DNA of 64,000 nucleotides from Halalkalibacter urbisdiaboli (GTDB lineage Bacteria > Bacillota > Bacilli > Bacillales > Bacillaceae_D). Numbering within the stretch: the first letter of the stretch is position 1; each line of letters begins with the position of its first letter. The stretch covers positions 248,001 to 312,000 of the forward strand of contig NZ_MVJM01000002.1 in the NCBI RefSeq assembly GCF_002156385.1, written 5' to 3'. Shown here piece after piece: positions 25,433 to 34,222 of the stretch. Position numbers and translations under genes: made by a program. The notes under the pieces are model-generated. The model saw only the letters and a list, made by a program, of their open reading frames with translations, ran no database searches and was not told the origin of the DNA.

Positions 25433-25666
25433 TTACCCACCGCTAACAGGCGGGATAAATGCGACAATGTCACCTGTTTTGACAGGAGTATCTGGTTCAG
25501 CATACTCTTCATTTATGGCAACCATTGCCTGATCAAGCTCCATTGCGGGATATTGTTCTTGTAGCTTTGCTTTTACTTGGTCAACTGTTCCAGTTTCTAA
25601 CTCAATCGATAGATCGCGCTGCCCAGCGATTTCTCCTAAGTCGGCAAATAGTAATACTCGAATCAT
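25433..25666 (-). CDS. moaD: molybdopterin synthase small subunit MoaD
   Basis: A 77-residue ubiquitin-like sulfur carrier ending in the obligatory Gly-Gly (PPVSGG), whose C-terminus is thiocarboxylated and delivers sulfur to precursor Z. Motifs FADLGEIAGQ and VAFIPPVSGG are typical. It overlaps moaE by 4 bases and is last in moeA-mobB-moaE-moaD. Confidence 0.95.
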   Translation of the reverse strand: MIRVLLFADLGEIAGQRDLSIELETGTVDQVKAKLQEQYPAMELDQAMVAINEEYAEPDTPVKTGDIVAFIPPVSGG

Positions 25667-26133
25667 TTTTCTTCCTCCAGTTCAGGCGCACCGCTCGGGT
25701 ATGCCGTCTTTTCTAGTTGGTCACCGATCCACTTCTCACCATCTTCCCAATGCTCCTTTTTCCAAATAGGGACAATTTCCTTAATCCGCTCAATTGCATA
25801 ACGACTTGCTTCATATGAATCATTACGGTGTGGAGTGGAAACAGCAATGATAACAGCAATATCAGAAATATCTAGTCTACCTATTCGATGCGAAATTGCC
25901 ACTCTTGTATCAGACCAGCGTTCGTTAATTTCATCACCTATTTGTTTCAGCTTTTTTTCGGCCATTGACTCATACGCCTCGTACGCTAAGTATAATGTCC
26001 GTTTTCCCTTTGTTAGTTCCCGAACCGTACCGATAAACGTATTAATTGCTCCGGCATGTGGATGAAGAACTTTGTCAACAACTTGTTGAACCGATAATTC
26101 TTCTTTCGTAATTTCAAATAACTTCTCAGTCAT
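25663..26133 (-). CDS. moaE: molybdopterin synthase catalytic subunit MoaE
   Basis: A 156-residue large subunit that converts cyclic pyranopterin monophosphate to molybdopterin with MoaD. Recognisable: GAINTFIGTVRELTKGK, YLAYEAYESMAEKKL, ISHRIGRLDISDIAVIIAVSTPHR and the active-site Lys-rich IVPIWKKEHWEDGEKWIG. It overlaps mobB by 8 bases and moaD by 4, so subunits are made together. Confidence 0.95.
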   Translation of the reverse strand: MTEKLFEITKEELSVQQVVDKVLHPHAGAINTFIGTVRELTKGKRTLYLAYEAYESMAEKKLKQIGDEINERWSDTRVAISHRIGRLDISDIAVIIAVSTPHRNDSYEASRYAIERIKEIVPIWKKEHWEDGEKWIGDQLEKTAYPSGAPELEEEK

Positions 26134-26656
26134 GTTTTCGCTCCTCCCATTGCGCTAGCAACCATTCACCAATTGTGCGGGTATCGTTGATATCAAAAGA
26201 GCGATAGGCCTCTGATAACTCAATGCCCTTCCACAAAATGACGGCTTGTACATTTGTTAACTCCTGTAAAAGCTCGAGATGCTCTTTGTCTCGAATAACG
26301 ACAATTTTTTTATAATCCTCTTGCTTATAGCCTTCTATTAATACGGCATCCAAGTTTAATTGTTCATAAAAAGAAAGAATATCGGACACTTTCCAACCGA
26401 CTTCGTTTGTTAATTGAAGCTGTAACGTTTGATCAGCTACAACGGAGCATCCAACTGCGCCTGCTTGTCGGTGACGCCATGAATCTTTTCCTGTATCTAA
26501 AGCGGTTAGTCTTTTTCCATGCCCGTGGTGTTTGATAGTTGCGACCCGCTTATTATTGGCATCAGCATATTGCAAAAGCTTTTCAACAAGCGTAGTTTTT
26601 CCACTATTGCTATAGCCGACAACTTGCCAAATATGTTCATTTAGTCCCATATCCAC
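26126..26656 (-). CDS. mobB: MobB, molybdopterin-guanine dinucleotide biosynthesis GTPase
   Basis: A 176-residue P-loop protein with Walker A GYSNSGKTTLVEKLL at residues about 14-28 and TIKHHGHGKR downstream. MobB binds GTP and helps MobA in MGD formation. It overlaps moeA by 16 bases and moaE by 8. Length and motif order agree with the family. Confidence 0.93.
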   Translation of the reverse strand: MDMGLNEHIWQVVGYSNSGKTTLVEKLLQYADANNKRVATIKHHGHGKRLTALDTGKDSWRHRQAGAVGCSVVADQTLQLQLTNEVGWKVSDILSFYEQLNLDAVLIEGYKQEDYKKIVVIRDKEHLELLQELTNVQAVILWKGIELSEAYRSFDINDTRTIGEWLLAQWEERKHD

Positions 26657-27906
26657 TCACTGCCTTCTCCTTGAAGCAATAACACATTAACTTCTGCCCC
26701 TTTTTCATAGCCTCTAGTACCACCAGGGAGAACTAATAAAGCATTCGCATCAGCTAATGAGGTAACAACTCCCGATTTATCCAATCCTGTTGGAGCAACA
26801 TGTAACCGTCCTTCTCTAAAAAACACTCGACTTCGTACGAAGCGTGTGAATGGATTAGGCTTTGGAAAATGACTAGCTAATATCGCTTGTTCTCGTTGTA
26901 AATGAGGGCGTTCATTTGAAAAGCTTGTTAAAATGACCGGGCGTACGAGTAACTCGCAGCCAACAAAGCAAGCCGATGGATTTCCCGATAGACCAAATAG
27001 AAGCTGACCATTTAATTCCGCCACCGTCGTCACACTTCCTGGTCGCTGAGCGATTTTATTAAAAAGCACACTTGCTCCTAACTTCTGATAGATAGCTGGT
27101 AGATAGTCATAATCGCCAACTGAGACACCACCCGTTGTAATTAAATAGTCGACTTTTTCTAATGCTGACGAAACAGCGTCGAAGCATTGGTCAAAATCAT
27201 CGACTAGCTTTTCAAAATAAATCGGTTCCGCTCCCATTTGTTTCACCTGGGAAGCGACCATAAAGGCGTTACTGTTTCGAATTTTGCCCGGTTCAAGTGG
27301 CTCACTTACGTCTAGAAGCTCCGTTCCTGTTGCAAAAATCCCGACTTTTGGCTTTTTATAAACGGGGACGTTGGCATAGCCAAAGGTCGCTAAAAGCGCC
27401 TTAACACCAGCATCAATTCGACGCCCTTTCGAAACAAGAGGAGTCCCCTTTTTTGCATCCTCCCCTTGAAAAGAGATATTATCCCCAGATTTAAAGGAAC
27501 GGGTAATATCGATATACGCTTGCCCATCTAGTTCGTACTCTCTTGTTAATTCAAACATGACGATAGCATCCGTTCCATTCGGAATTTGTGCACCTGTCAT
27601 AATCCGAATAGCTTCCCCTTGCTCTGGAACTTTCTTCGCCACTGTTCCTGCCCCAATTTCTTCAATCACTTTTAATGAAACAGGTTGTTCACGCGTAGCA
27701 CTTTCGGAATCTAATGAACGGATAGCGAACCCATCCAATGGAGATTTATCAAAAGGCGGAACATCGTGATCTGCCTTTAAATCTGTCGCTAAATAGCGTC
27801 CATCACTTTCTTCTATCGAAACATACTCCGTTTCGGTTAGCTGACTATGTTCAAGCACCGCTCTTACTGCATCGGCAACCGGAATCGGCTTTCTTCGTTC
27901 TACCAT
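26641..27906 (-). CDS. moeA: molybdopterin molybdenumtransferase MoeA
   Basis: A 421-residue enzyme inserting molybdate into adenylated molybdopterin. The MoeA signature runs through DVPPFDKSPLDGFA, GDNISFQGEDAKKG, ATGTELLDVSEPLEPGKIRNSN, TTGGVSVGDYDY and FGLSGNPSACFVGCELLVRP. The start is the ATG at 27906 with AGGTGG seven bases upstream; an in-frame TTG at 27930 lacks such a site. First gene of moeA-mobB-moaE-moaD. Confidence 0.95.
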   Translation of the reverse strand: MVERRKPIPVADAVRAVLEHSQLTETEYVSIEESDGRYLATDLKADHDVPPFDKSPLDGFAIRSLDSESATREQPVSLKVIEEIGAGTVAKKVPEQGEAIRIMTGAQIPNGTDAIVMFELTREYELDGQAYIDITRSFKSGDNISFQGEDAKKGTPLVSKGRRIDAGVKALLATFGYANVPVYKKPKVGIFATGTELLDVSEPLEPGKIRNSNAFMVASQVKQMGAEPIYFEKLVDDFDQCFDAVSSALEKVDYLITTGGVSVGDYDYLPAIYQKLGASVLFNKIAQRPGSVTTVAELNGQLLFGLSGNPSACFVGCELLVRPVILTSFSNERPHLQREQAILASHFPKPNPFTRFVRSRVFFREGRLHVAPTGLDKSGVVTSLADANALLVLPGGTRGYEKGAEVNVLLLQGEGSEWIWD

Positions 27907-27986
27907 TGTAATCCACCTCAATCTTTCCAAGTGTGATCCATTATACGAAATTTCATTTTATTTAAACAGGTTTCTGTAAGGAACTA

Positions 27987-28787
27987 TTACCATTTAAAAA
28001 TATCCTTGCTTCCGTTTTCGCTAAGGATTTCATGTACCGGTTCATGCCATCTTCCAATTTGCTGGCCATTAACCGTAAAAACTTCTCCTGATAAAAATTG
28101 ACCATTTTGTTCAAGTAATGCTGTGATAAAACGTGCCACATCGTCGGCTGATCCGACATTCCAATAAGAACTCATCTCTGGATGTTCTTTCATTTCATCT
28201 ATAAAAGACGCCGTCATATCCGTATAAGCGGCAGGAGCTATTGCGTATACAGTAATATTTGAGCTTTTTAACTCCTTTGCCCAAGTTTTAGTCATCCCAA
28301 TAATCCCTGCTTTGGCCGCACTATAATTGAGTTGCCCAATTGTTCCTTTAATTCCAGCTAAGGAGGTCATATTAATTATTGTACCAGAGCCTGTTTTATT
28401 TCTTATGTATTGTATAAACGGTTTTGCACACGCAAACGTGCCCTTAAGATGAACAGAAATCACTTCATCCCATTCCTGTTCACTCATACGATGAGACATC
28501 CGATCATGAACGATTCCGGCATTGTTAATTAGCACATTAACTGTTCCAAAAGCATCTATTGCGTTTTGAACTAGTTTTTTCCCACAGTTCATCTCATCTA
28601 CTGAACCGACAACACCGATGGCTTTGTATCCTAACCTTTGTAGTTGCTGTGTCACTTCATTGACCGATGTTTGGTTACGACCATTCACAACAACCCGTGC
28701 CCCTCGTTTCGCCAATTCAAAGACAAGACTCTTCCCAATCCCTTTTGTTGAACCCGTTACAATAACAACTAAATCTAGCATACTCAT
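27987..28787 (-). CDS. short-chain dehydrogenase/reductase (3-ketoacyl reductase type)
   Basis: A 266-residue Rossmann enzyme of the SDR family: TGSTKGIGKSL nucleotide motif at residues about 11-21, LINNAGIVHDR, a catalytic Ser in MTSLAG and the YSAAKAG Tyr-Lys pair. The context (ligase, thiolase, two hotdog proteins) makes a 3-ketoacyl-CoA or 3-hydroxyacyl reductase most likely, probably with NADP. Its start overlaps the MaoC-like gene by 4 bases. It is last in a five-gene operon. Confidence 0.9.
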   Translation of the reverse strand: MSMLDLVVIVTGSTKGIGKSLVFELAKRGARVVVNGRNQTSVNEVTQQLQRLGYKAIGVVGSVDEMNCGKKLVQNAIDAFGTVNVLINNAGIVHDRMSHRMSEQEWDEVISVHLKGTFACAKPFIQYIRNKTGSGTIINMTSLAGIKGTIGQLNYSAAKAGIIGMTKTWAKELKSSNITVYAIAPAAYTDMTASFIDEMKEHPEMSSYWNVGSADDVARFITALLEQNGQFLSGEVFTVNGQQIGRWHEPVHEILSENGSKDIFKW

Positions 28788-29182
28788 GTTGTTTTCCTTT
28801 TCATTATCGTAATAATCCCGTCTAGCACCTTATTACTATCACGATTTATTCCTTCAATGATGATTTCGATAGAGTCTTTATCTTCATTCACAATGTAAGG
28901 CTCAAACCGTATCATTTCCCCTGAAAAAACTGGGGCAGTAAATCGAGCCTGATAGGAGGATAAAAACCATTCCTGCCTGTCTGTTAGCGTTAAAACTTTT
29001 TGTGCTAATGCCATTGTTAGCATACCATGTGCGATTTTTGAAGGAAACCCTGCCTTTTTCGCAGCCTCGTTATCAAAATGTATTGGATTTATATCTTGGT
29101 GAAGAGCTCCATACTCCTTAATCATCTCATCGGTTATGTTTATTGTAATAGGCTGCAACGTCACCTTTGAACTCGTCTTCAT
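28784..29182 (-). CDS. MaoC-like hotdog dehydratase
   Basis: A 132-residue hotdog-fold protein with the (R)-specific enoyl-CoA hydratase motif region HQDINPIHFDNEAAKKAGFPSKIAHGMLTM, in which Asp and His form the hydratase dyad. It would interconvert 3-hydroxyacyl-CoA and enoyl-CoA. It overlaps the preceding 122-residue gene and the following SDR gene by 4 bases each, so the three are translated together. Confidence 0.87.
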   Translation of the reverse strand: MKTSSKVTLQPITINITDEMIKEYGALHQDINPIHFDNEAAKKAGFPSKIAHGMLTMALAQKVLTLTDRQEWFLSSYQARFTAPVFSGEMIRFEPYIVNEDKDSIEIIIEGINRDSNKVLDGIITIMKRKTT

Positions 29183-29547
29183 TGTATCTCAGCTCCAATG
29201 CTCCTATTTTTCACTAAAGTTGATATAGCTTGTCCAACTTTTATGCCGTTTTTCTTAATATGTAATGTATGTACATAAAACGTTAAATGACGCTTTCTTA
29301 GAATTTGCGTAATTTCAACTGAACAATGATAGGTTGTATATTCCTTTATTGGTTCTTGCAATTGGATGGATTGCTCACCGTGGATAAGCCCGTCTATTGA
29401 CCATGGAATCTGAATTGATTTCCAAAACATCATGACAAATGTAATAGGAGTGCCCACTGATTCGAAACCTAGAGTTGAGAGATAGGTTTGAATCATGCCT
29501 TCTGTAACGGTTACCTTAACTTCTTCTGTCTTTAAGCCTACCCTCAT
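29179..29547 (-). CDS. FAS1-type dehydratase-like (MaoC N-terminal half)
   Basis: A 122-residue protein resembling the N-terminal, non-catalytic hotdog half that partners MaoC-type dehydratases (FVMMFWKSIQIPWSIDGLIHGEQS). In two-subunit systems such a protein pairs with a catalytic MaoC subunit encoded next door, as here. No Asp-His dyad is visible, so it is probably structural or substrate-binding. It starts right after the thiolase stop codon. The assignment is moderate. Confidence 0.65.
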   Translation of the reverse strand: MRVGLKTEEVKVTVTEGMIQTYLSTLGFESVGTPITFVMMFWKSIQIPWSIDGLIHGEQSIQLQEPIKEYTTYHCSVEITQILRKRHLTFYVHTLHIKKNGIKVGQAISTLVKNRSIGAEIQ

Positions 29548-30699
29548 TTACTCATAACTCCTTCTCCATTGTCTGAATAAGGCAGCTAAGCCGAGTCCGC
29601 CACCAATACCTAGTGTCGCTAAGCCTAGTTCCCCATTTTGTTTTCTCAATTCAGTCGCGAGACGCGTCACCAATATCGCGCCCGAAGCACCGTACGGGTG
29701 ACCAAGCGCTAAAGCACCTCCTCCAATATTAACCACTTTTTCATTAATGTTTAACTCTTTTAAACAGGCTAACACTTGCGAAGCAAACGCTTCATTAAAT
29801 TCTACTAAATCAATGTTTTCAATCGATAGCGCTTGGCGTTTTAATAGCTTCCTTATAGCTGGTATAGGGCCAAGTCCTAACACATTCGGATTGACACCGG
29901 CACTAGCTGCATCAACAAATTCAAGAACAGGGGTTAAACCGAGCTCGTCACTTTTCTGCTCAGACATGAGAAGTGCAATTGCTGCCCCATCATTTATCGG
30001 ACAAGCATTTCCAGCTGTTACGGTTCCATTTTCGACAAAAGCGGGTGACAATTGTCCTAGCTTCTCGAGTGAGGTGTTTGCTCTTGGACATTCATCCTTC
30101 ATCAAGCCGTTTACAGCAACAATTTCAGTATGAAACGAGCCTTCCTTTTGGGAACGAACAGCCTTTTTGTGGCTATGATAAGCGAATTGATCCTGCTCCT
30201 TCCTACTAATTTGACAAGATTTCGCAACCGTTTCAGCAGCAACACCCATATCAGGATCTCCTATTTGATTAGTCGAGAATCTTGCTCGTTTTAAGACTGT
30301 TGGAAACCCCGTTATATCTGCTGGCTTTTCTAGCTTCCAAGGAGCAAGACTCGTACTTTCAACACCTCCAGCTAAATACACTTCTCCGGCTCCTGCTTGA
30401 ATCAAGCGTGCAGCCTGAATAATCGCCTCGAGACCTGATCCACATTGGCGGTCAACAGATACTCCTGGGACGGAAACAGGTATTCCTGCCTGTAAGGCAG
30501 ACAGCCTTGCGATATTCCCACCTGGGCCAACGGCATTTCCTAGAATCACTTCATCTATCATTTGTGGGTCAAGTTTTGTTTCCTTAAAAATCTGTCGCAT
30601 AACGACAGCGGCCAACTCCTCAGGATATACATCTTTCAGAATTCCACCTATTTTCCCAATAGGTGTTCTTTTTGCCATAACGATCACCGCTTTATTCAC
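29548..30699 (-). CDS. acetyl-CoA C-acyltransferase (thiolase, YhfS-like)
   Basis: A 383-residue thiolase. The nucleophilic Cys lies in VDRQCGSGLEAI, and the C-terminal catalytic residues are in NEAFASQ and GGALALGHPYGASGA; the usual second cysteine of the CxG motif appears replaced, since the end reads LATLGIGGGLGLAALF. Loss of that cysteine is notable and may affect Claisen/thiolysis chemistry. The GTG at 30699 has GGAGGTG upstream. It overlaps the ligase gene by 8 bases. The ligase-thiolase order near bioY resembles B. subtilis yhfT-yhfS-yhfU. Confidence 0.87.
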   Translation of the reverse strand: MNKAVIVMAKRTPIGKIGGILKDVYPEELAAVVMRQIFKETKLDPQMIDEVILGNAVGPGGNIARLSALQAGIPVSVPGVSVDRQCGSGLEAIIQAARLIQAGAGEVYLAGGVESTSLAPWKLEKPADITGFPTVLKRARFSTNQIGDPDMGVAAETVAKSCQISRKEQDQFAYHSHKKAVRSQKEGSFHTEIVAVNGLMKDECPRANTSLEKLGQLSPAFVENGTVTAGNACPINDGAAIALLMSEQKSDELGLTPVLEFVDAASAGVNPNVLGLGPIPAIRKLLKRQALSIENIDLVEFNEAFASQVLACLKELNINEKVVNIGGGALALGHPYGASGAILVTRLATELRKQNGELGLATLGIGGGLGLAALFRQWRRSYE

Positions 30700-32152
30700 T
30701 GTGCACCTCCATTTTAAGCTGCAAGCTTTTACGATCGATTTTCCCACTCGTTGTGTAAGGAAAAGTGTTCACTTCGATTAGCTCTTTTGGGCATTTATAA
30801 GCAGATAGATACAATTTACAAAATACTGTAATCGTCTTCAAATCTAATTTATTTGCTCCGCTCCATTTAACACATAATACGAGCTTTTCACCCCAATAGG
30901 CGTCTTTTTTTCCAATTATAACCGCTTCTTCAATTTCAGGAAGTCGTTTCACTTGCTGCTCGATTTCTTCTGGATATACATTTAAACCGCCAGTAATGAT
31001 CAGATTATCTTTTCTCCCAACTAGAAATAAATACCCATCCTCGTCTACATAACCAATATCCTCTACCGTTGCCATATCTCCTTGCAAAACCTTTGCTGTT
31101 TCACTTGGATTGTCTACGTAACCACAAAACACATGACTACTCTTGACAAATACTTGTCCTCTTTCATTTGGCGGGAGTTGCTCACCATTGTTGTCTTTAA
31201 TTATAATCTCAATTCTTGGAAAGGCTTGTCCAACAGAACCAGCTTTATTTTTTGTTTTCTGATAATCTAAATACGAAACAAGACTTAATTCAGATGCCCC
31301 ATAAAACTCGTACAAATCCGTCAGAGGAAAACATTTTTTCATCTTTTTGAGGGAGTGTTTATCCCATTTTGCTCCAGATGATAACACCATTTTCACTCTT
31401 GGTTCGCATTCAATACATGAACTAATTGCTTCAAGCATTGTTGGTACAGCATACAAAACATCAATCGCCCCTGTTTGCAAAAGCTTTGCACATTTCTCAG
31501 CGTTGAACGCATTCGTGACTAAAACCGAAGCACCTAGATGTAAGGCATGGACGGCAGCAAATAAAGATAATGAGTGGACGAAAGGACCTGGTGCGTATAT
31601 AGTATCTTCTTTTGTATAAGAAAAAACTTCCTCACAGCACCGAAAGCTTTCCAGCCACGACGTATGATTCCGAATAAATCCTTTCGGTAATCCTGTACTC
31701 CCAGACGTAAACCCTAAATAAAAAAGTTTCGTTTCGTCTACTTGTAATTCTATCTCCTGATCCGAAACAGCTTGCGTCTTTAGATGCTCGACAGATACTG
31801 TTTGCCACTTTGAAAAAAGTTGCACGTCTTGTTCGTAGCAAACAACTAAGTCCGGTTTTATTAACGTAAGTGCGTGCTCTCTCTCCTTTTTTGTCCACTT
31901 AGCATCAATCGGAACAGCAGTCCAGCCTAGAGAAATAATTGAAAAAAATAATTCTAAAAAACTGGGCTCATTACTTAAAAAGAGCGCGACCCGTTTTTCT
32001 TGCCCCCCGTTTAATTTCTCATATAATCGCAGCTTCCAGTCAACGACATTTTTATAAAGCATCTCGTAAGTAAGTACGGTTTCATTAAACATAATTGCTC
32101 GCTTGTTGGCCTGAGTTACTGCATGAGAGGCTAACGATTGTCCAATATACAC
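30692..32152 (-). CDS. AMP-dependent acyl-CoA synthetase (YhfT-like)
   Basis: A 486-residue adenylate-forming ligase. Core motifs: A3 FTSGSTGLPKGFIRNH, A5 LYEFYGASEL, A7/A8 DIGYVDEDGYLFLVGRKDNLIITGGLNVYP and the catalytic Lys in the TTSGKIDRK C-terminus (A10). It activates a fatty or other carboxylic acid to its CoA thioester. First gene of an operon with thiolase, FAS1-like protein, MaoC and SDR. A hairpin of the GGTGTCC family separates it from bioY upstream, and weak U-tract quality leaves room for read-through from the BirA-controlled promoter. Confidence 0.9.
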   Translation of the reverse strand: MYIGQSLASHAVTQANKRAIMFNETVLTYEMLYKNVVDWKLRLYEKLNGGQEKRVALFLSNEPSFLELFFSIISLGWTAVPIDAKWTKKEREHALTLIKPDLVVCYEQDVQLFSKWQTVSVEHLKTQAVSDQEIELQVDETKLFYLGFTSGSTGLPKGFIRNHTSWLESFRCCEEVFSYTKEDTIYAPGPFVHSLSLFAAVHALHLGASVLVTNAFNAEKCAKLLQTGAIDVLYAVPTMLEAISSCIECEPRVKMVLSSGAKWDKHSLKKMKKCFPLTDLYEFYGASELSLVSYLDYQKTKNKAGSVGQAFPRIEIIIKDNNGEQLPPNERGQVFVKSSHVFCGYVDNPSETAKVLQGDMATVEDIGYVDEDGYLFLVGRKDNLIITGGLNVYPEEIEQQVKRLPEIEEAVIIGKKDAYWGEKLVLCVKWSGANKLDLKTITVFCKLYLSAYKCPKELIEVNTFPYTTSGKIDRKSLQLKMEVHSE

Positions 32153-32224
32153 CTAAACCCTCTCCTTCAATATTCATGCATTTAAGTTTACCATGAGTTG
32201 TTTCCTTGCGCTTTAACAAAGACA

Positions 32225-32266
32225 GGGGTGTCCAAAAAGGTAGTAAACAACCTTTTGGACACCCCC
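32225..32266. terminator. hairpin between bioY and the acyl-CoA operon
   Basis: GGGGTGTCCAAAAAGG pairs with CCTTTTGGACACCCC around about 10 bases. On the minus strand the hairpin is followed only by TGTCTTTG, a weak U-tract, so it may be a leaky terminator for bioY. Confidence 0.65.
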
Positions 32267-32274
32267 ATATTTTT

Positions 32275-32838
32275 TTAAGATGCTTGTTTAAATGTTTGAA
32301 TATCTTTTACCGGTAATGCCTTTCGAATTGCCAATGCCACTGAACCGCTAACGATTGCCTTCACAGTATCTCCGGGAATATAAACTAAAGCTGTTTTAGC
32401 GGCATCCAACCATGTTAACTCTGATACAAATGACAGATAGGTAATGCCACATGCATATATAACGAGGACACCGCCGATAAGATTAAACATAACCATTTTC
32501 CATAGTTTCATTTTTTCCCAATTTGATTGAACTAAATACCCGATAACAAACGCTGCTATCGGCCAGCTTAAAATATACCCTCCACTTGGACCAAAAAGTA
32601 TCGCTAAACCACCACGCCCCCCAGAAAGAACAGGTACACCAATGGCGACAAGTATGACAAACAGCCCCATACTCATAAAACCTAGTCGCGCTCCGAGGAT
32701 GGCACCAGCTAACATTACTCCAAGTGTTTGGGCTGTAATTGGTACAGGTGTAAAAGGTACAAAAATCGGCGGAATGACACTAAATGCCGCCACCACAGCT
32801 GCAAACATTGATACATACATTAATTGTTTTAATTTCAT
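32275..32838 (-). CDS. bioY: biotin ECF transporter substrate-binding subunit BioY
   Basis: A 187-residue membrane protein with six hydrophobic segments. The BioY signatures PPIFVPFTPVPITAQTLGVMLAGAILGARLG and GRGGLAILFGPSGGYILSWPIAAFVIGYL are present. It binds biotin for import, with or without the shared EcfAAT module, which is not encoded nearby. Its promoter carries a BirA box, so it should be repressed when biotin is plentiful. Position next to a YhfT/YhfS-like pair matches yhfU of B. subtilis. Confidence 0.95.
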   Translation of the reverse strand: MKLKQLMYVSMFAAVVAAFSVIPPIFVPFTPVPITAQTLGVMLAGAILGARLGFMSMGLFVILVAIGVPVLSGGRGGLAILFGPSGGYILSWPIAAFVIGYLVQSNWEKMKLWKMVMFNLIGGVLVIYACGITYLSFVSELTWLDAAKTALVYIPGDTVKAIVSGSVALAIRKALPVKDIQTFKQAS

Positions 32839-32869
32839 AATTGTTCCTCACTTTTATATTGATGCTTCT

Positions 32870-32924
32870 ACTATAAAAAACTACGCCTCTATTGTCAACC
32901 TTAAATAACAGATAAGTTAACAAT
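32870..32924 (-). promoter_or_regulatory. bioY promoter with overlapping BirA operator
   Basis: TTGACA (32893-32898) and TATAGT (32870-32875) are 17 bp apart on the minus strand. Overlapping the -35 is an interrupted palindrome ATTGTTAAC (minus strand, 32916-32924) ... GTTGACAAT (32891-32899), the pattern of BirA boxes at biotin genes. Repressor binding would occlude the -35. Confidence 0.8.
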
Positions 32925-32941
32925 GTATTTTTCGAAAAAAG

Positions 32942-32982
32942 AGGCTGAGCCGAAAGGTTAAAAACAACCTTTGGCACAGCCT
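32942..32982. terminator. terminator hairpin after moaB
   Basis: AGGCTGAGCCGAAAGGTT pairs with AACCTTTGGCACAGCCT around 6 bases; a member of the same hairpin family as the one at 32225. On the minus strand it follows the moaB stop and is followed by a TTTTTTCG tract. Confidence 0.75.
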
Positions 32983-33014
32983 TTGCAAGCTTAAAGCTTT
33001 TAGATAATCCCCTC

Positions 33015-33530
33015 CTACGGTCGGTCTTTTAAAATTTCACGCATTACGTGCCCTAATTCAGGCACAATAATTCGTTCCATCGCAAGTTTAACAGCACCTG
33101 TTGACCCTGGCATTGAAAAAATCGCTTTTCCATCTCGAACACCAGCTACCGCACGACTTAAAATTGCAGCTGTCCCGATATCCTCTGTAAAGCTTAAGTA
33201 ACGGAAGATTTCGCCGAACCCTGGCATCTCTTTATCAAGACTATCTCGAACTGCTTCATAGGTTGTATCACGAAGGGCAATACCTGTTCCTCCGTTAATT
33301 AACACCACATCAATATCTGCACGGCTTGCCACAACTTTGAGCCAATGCTGTATGAGACTATACTCATCCTTCACAATTTGATACTCCATAACACAATGCC
33401 CCACTGCCTCTAAGAGCTCTTTAATTAGTAAGCCACTTTTATCAGTTTCATAGCTCCGAGTATCGGATACAGTTAAGATCATACAGCGTACTACCTCTGG
33501 TGCTTCTTTTTTATGGTCTAATACTGACAT
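33015..33530 (-). CDS. moaB: molybdenum cofactor biosynthesis protein MoaB (MogA-like)
   Basis: A 171-residue protein that adenylates molybdopterin before MoeA-dependent Mo insertion. The molybdopterin-binding fold is shown by LTVSDTRSYETDKSG, VLINGGTGIALRDTTYEAV and SMPGSTGAVKLAMERIIVPELGH. It is divergent from moaC across about 120 bp, so the two may share a control region. Confidence 0.93.
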   Translation of the reverse strand: MSVLDHKKEAPEVVRCMILTVSDTRSYETDKSGLLIKELLEAVGHCVMEYQIVKDEYSLIQHWLKVVASRADIDVVLINGGTGIALRDTTYEAVRDSLDKEMPGFGEIFRYLSFTEDIGTAAILSRAVAGVRDGKAIFSMPGSTGAVKLAMERIIVPELGHVMREILKDRP

Positions 33531-33648
33531 GCCGTCTCCCCCTCAAAATTGACAATTGACGTCCTTTTCCATTATGATAGCACAGAATTTACAGAAATTA
33601 AGTTGCTTCCTTCAATTAATGTGGAAGTTGGAAAAAGTGAGGCGAAAT

Positions 33649-34146
33649 GTGAGTATGAGCGATTTAACCCATTTTAATGAACAAGGAAGAGCCAAAATGG
33701 TCGATATTTCGGATAAGGCGATAACAACTCGAACAGCCATTGCACATTCTAGCATCGAAGTCAGTAAAGACATTCATGAAAAAATTGAACAAGGTAAAAT
33801 TGGAAAAGGTGATGTATTGTCAGTTGCGCAAGTAGCTGGAATTATGGCTGCAAAGAACACGTCGCAATGGATTCCAATGTGTCATCCGCTTCCCTTAACA
33901 GGAGTCAATATTCGATTTTCTTGGAGCAACAGTCAAGACATTTGGGTACTTGAAATTGAAGTAGAGGTAAAAACAAAGGGACAAACCGGTGTTGAAATGG
34001 AAGCTCTAACGGCTGCCTCTGCAACAGCATTAACGATTTACGATATGTGTAAAGCGCTCGATAAAGGCATGATAATCGGTCCAACCTATCTCTCTCGAAA
34101 AACAGGGGGAAAAAGTGGCGACTTTTCTAGACAAAATCTTCCTTAA
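33649..34146 (+). CDS. moaC: cyclic pyranopterin monophosphate synthase MoaC
   Basis: A 165-residue enzyme converting 3',8-cH2GTP to cyclic pyranopterin monophosphate. The active-site segments [33 protein letters not shown] and [11 protein letters not shown] are intact. The chosen start is a GTG at 33649 with GTGAGG six bases before it; the ATG at 33655 is the alternative and lies 12 bases from that site. Frames open further upstream to 33556, but no ribosome binding site supports them. Confidence 0.93.
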   Translation: MSMSDLTHFNEQGRAKMVDISDKAITTRTAIAHSSIEVSKDIHEKIEQGKIGKGDVLSVAQVAGIMAAKNTSQWIPMCHPLPLTGVNIRFSWSNSQDIWVLEIEVEVKTKGQTGVEMEALTAASATALTIYDMCKALDKGMIIGPTYLSRKTGGKSGDFSRQNLP

Positions 34147-34222
34147 AAAGACTTGAAAAACACTCCATAAAATCTTAATATAAAATTAATATTAGTTTTT
34201 GGGAGTGGGGGAACAAATTCGT

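Noticed and set aside
29747-30133. A 128-codon plus-strand open frame inside the thiolase gene
   Set aside because: It is antisense to a gene with clear thiolase motifs and has no ribosome binding site or recognisable domain.
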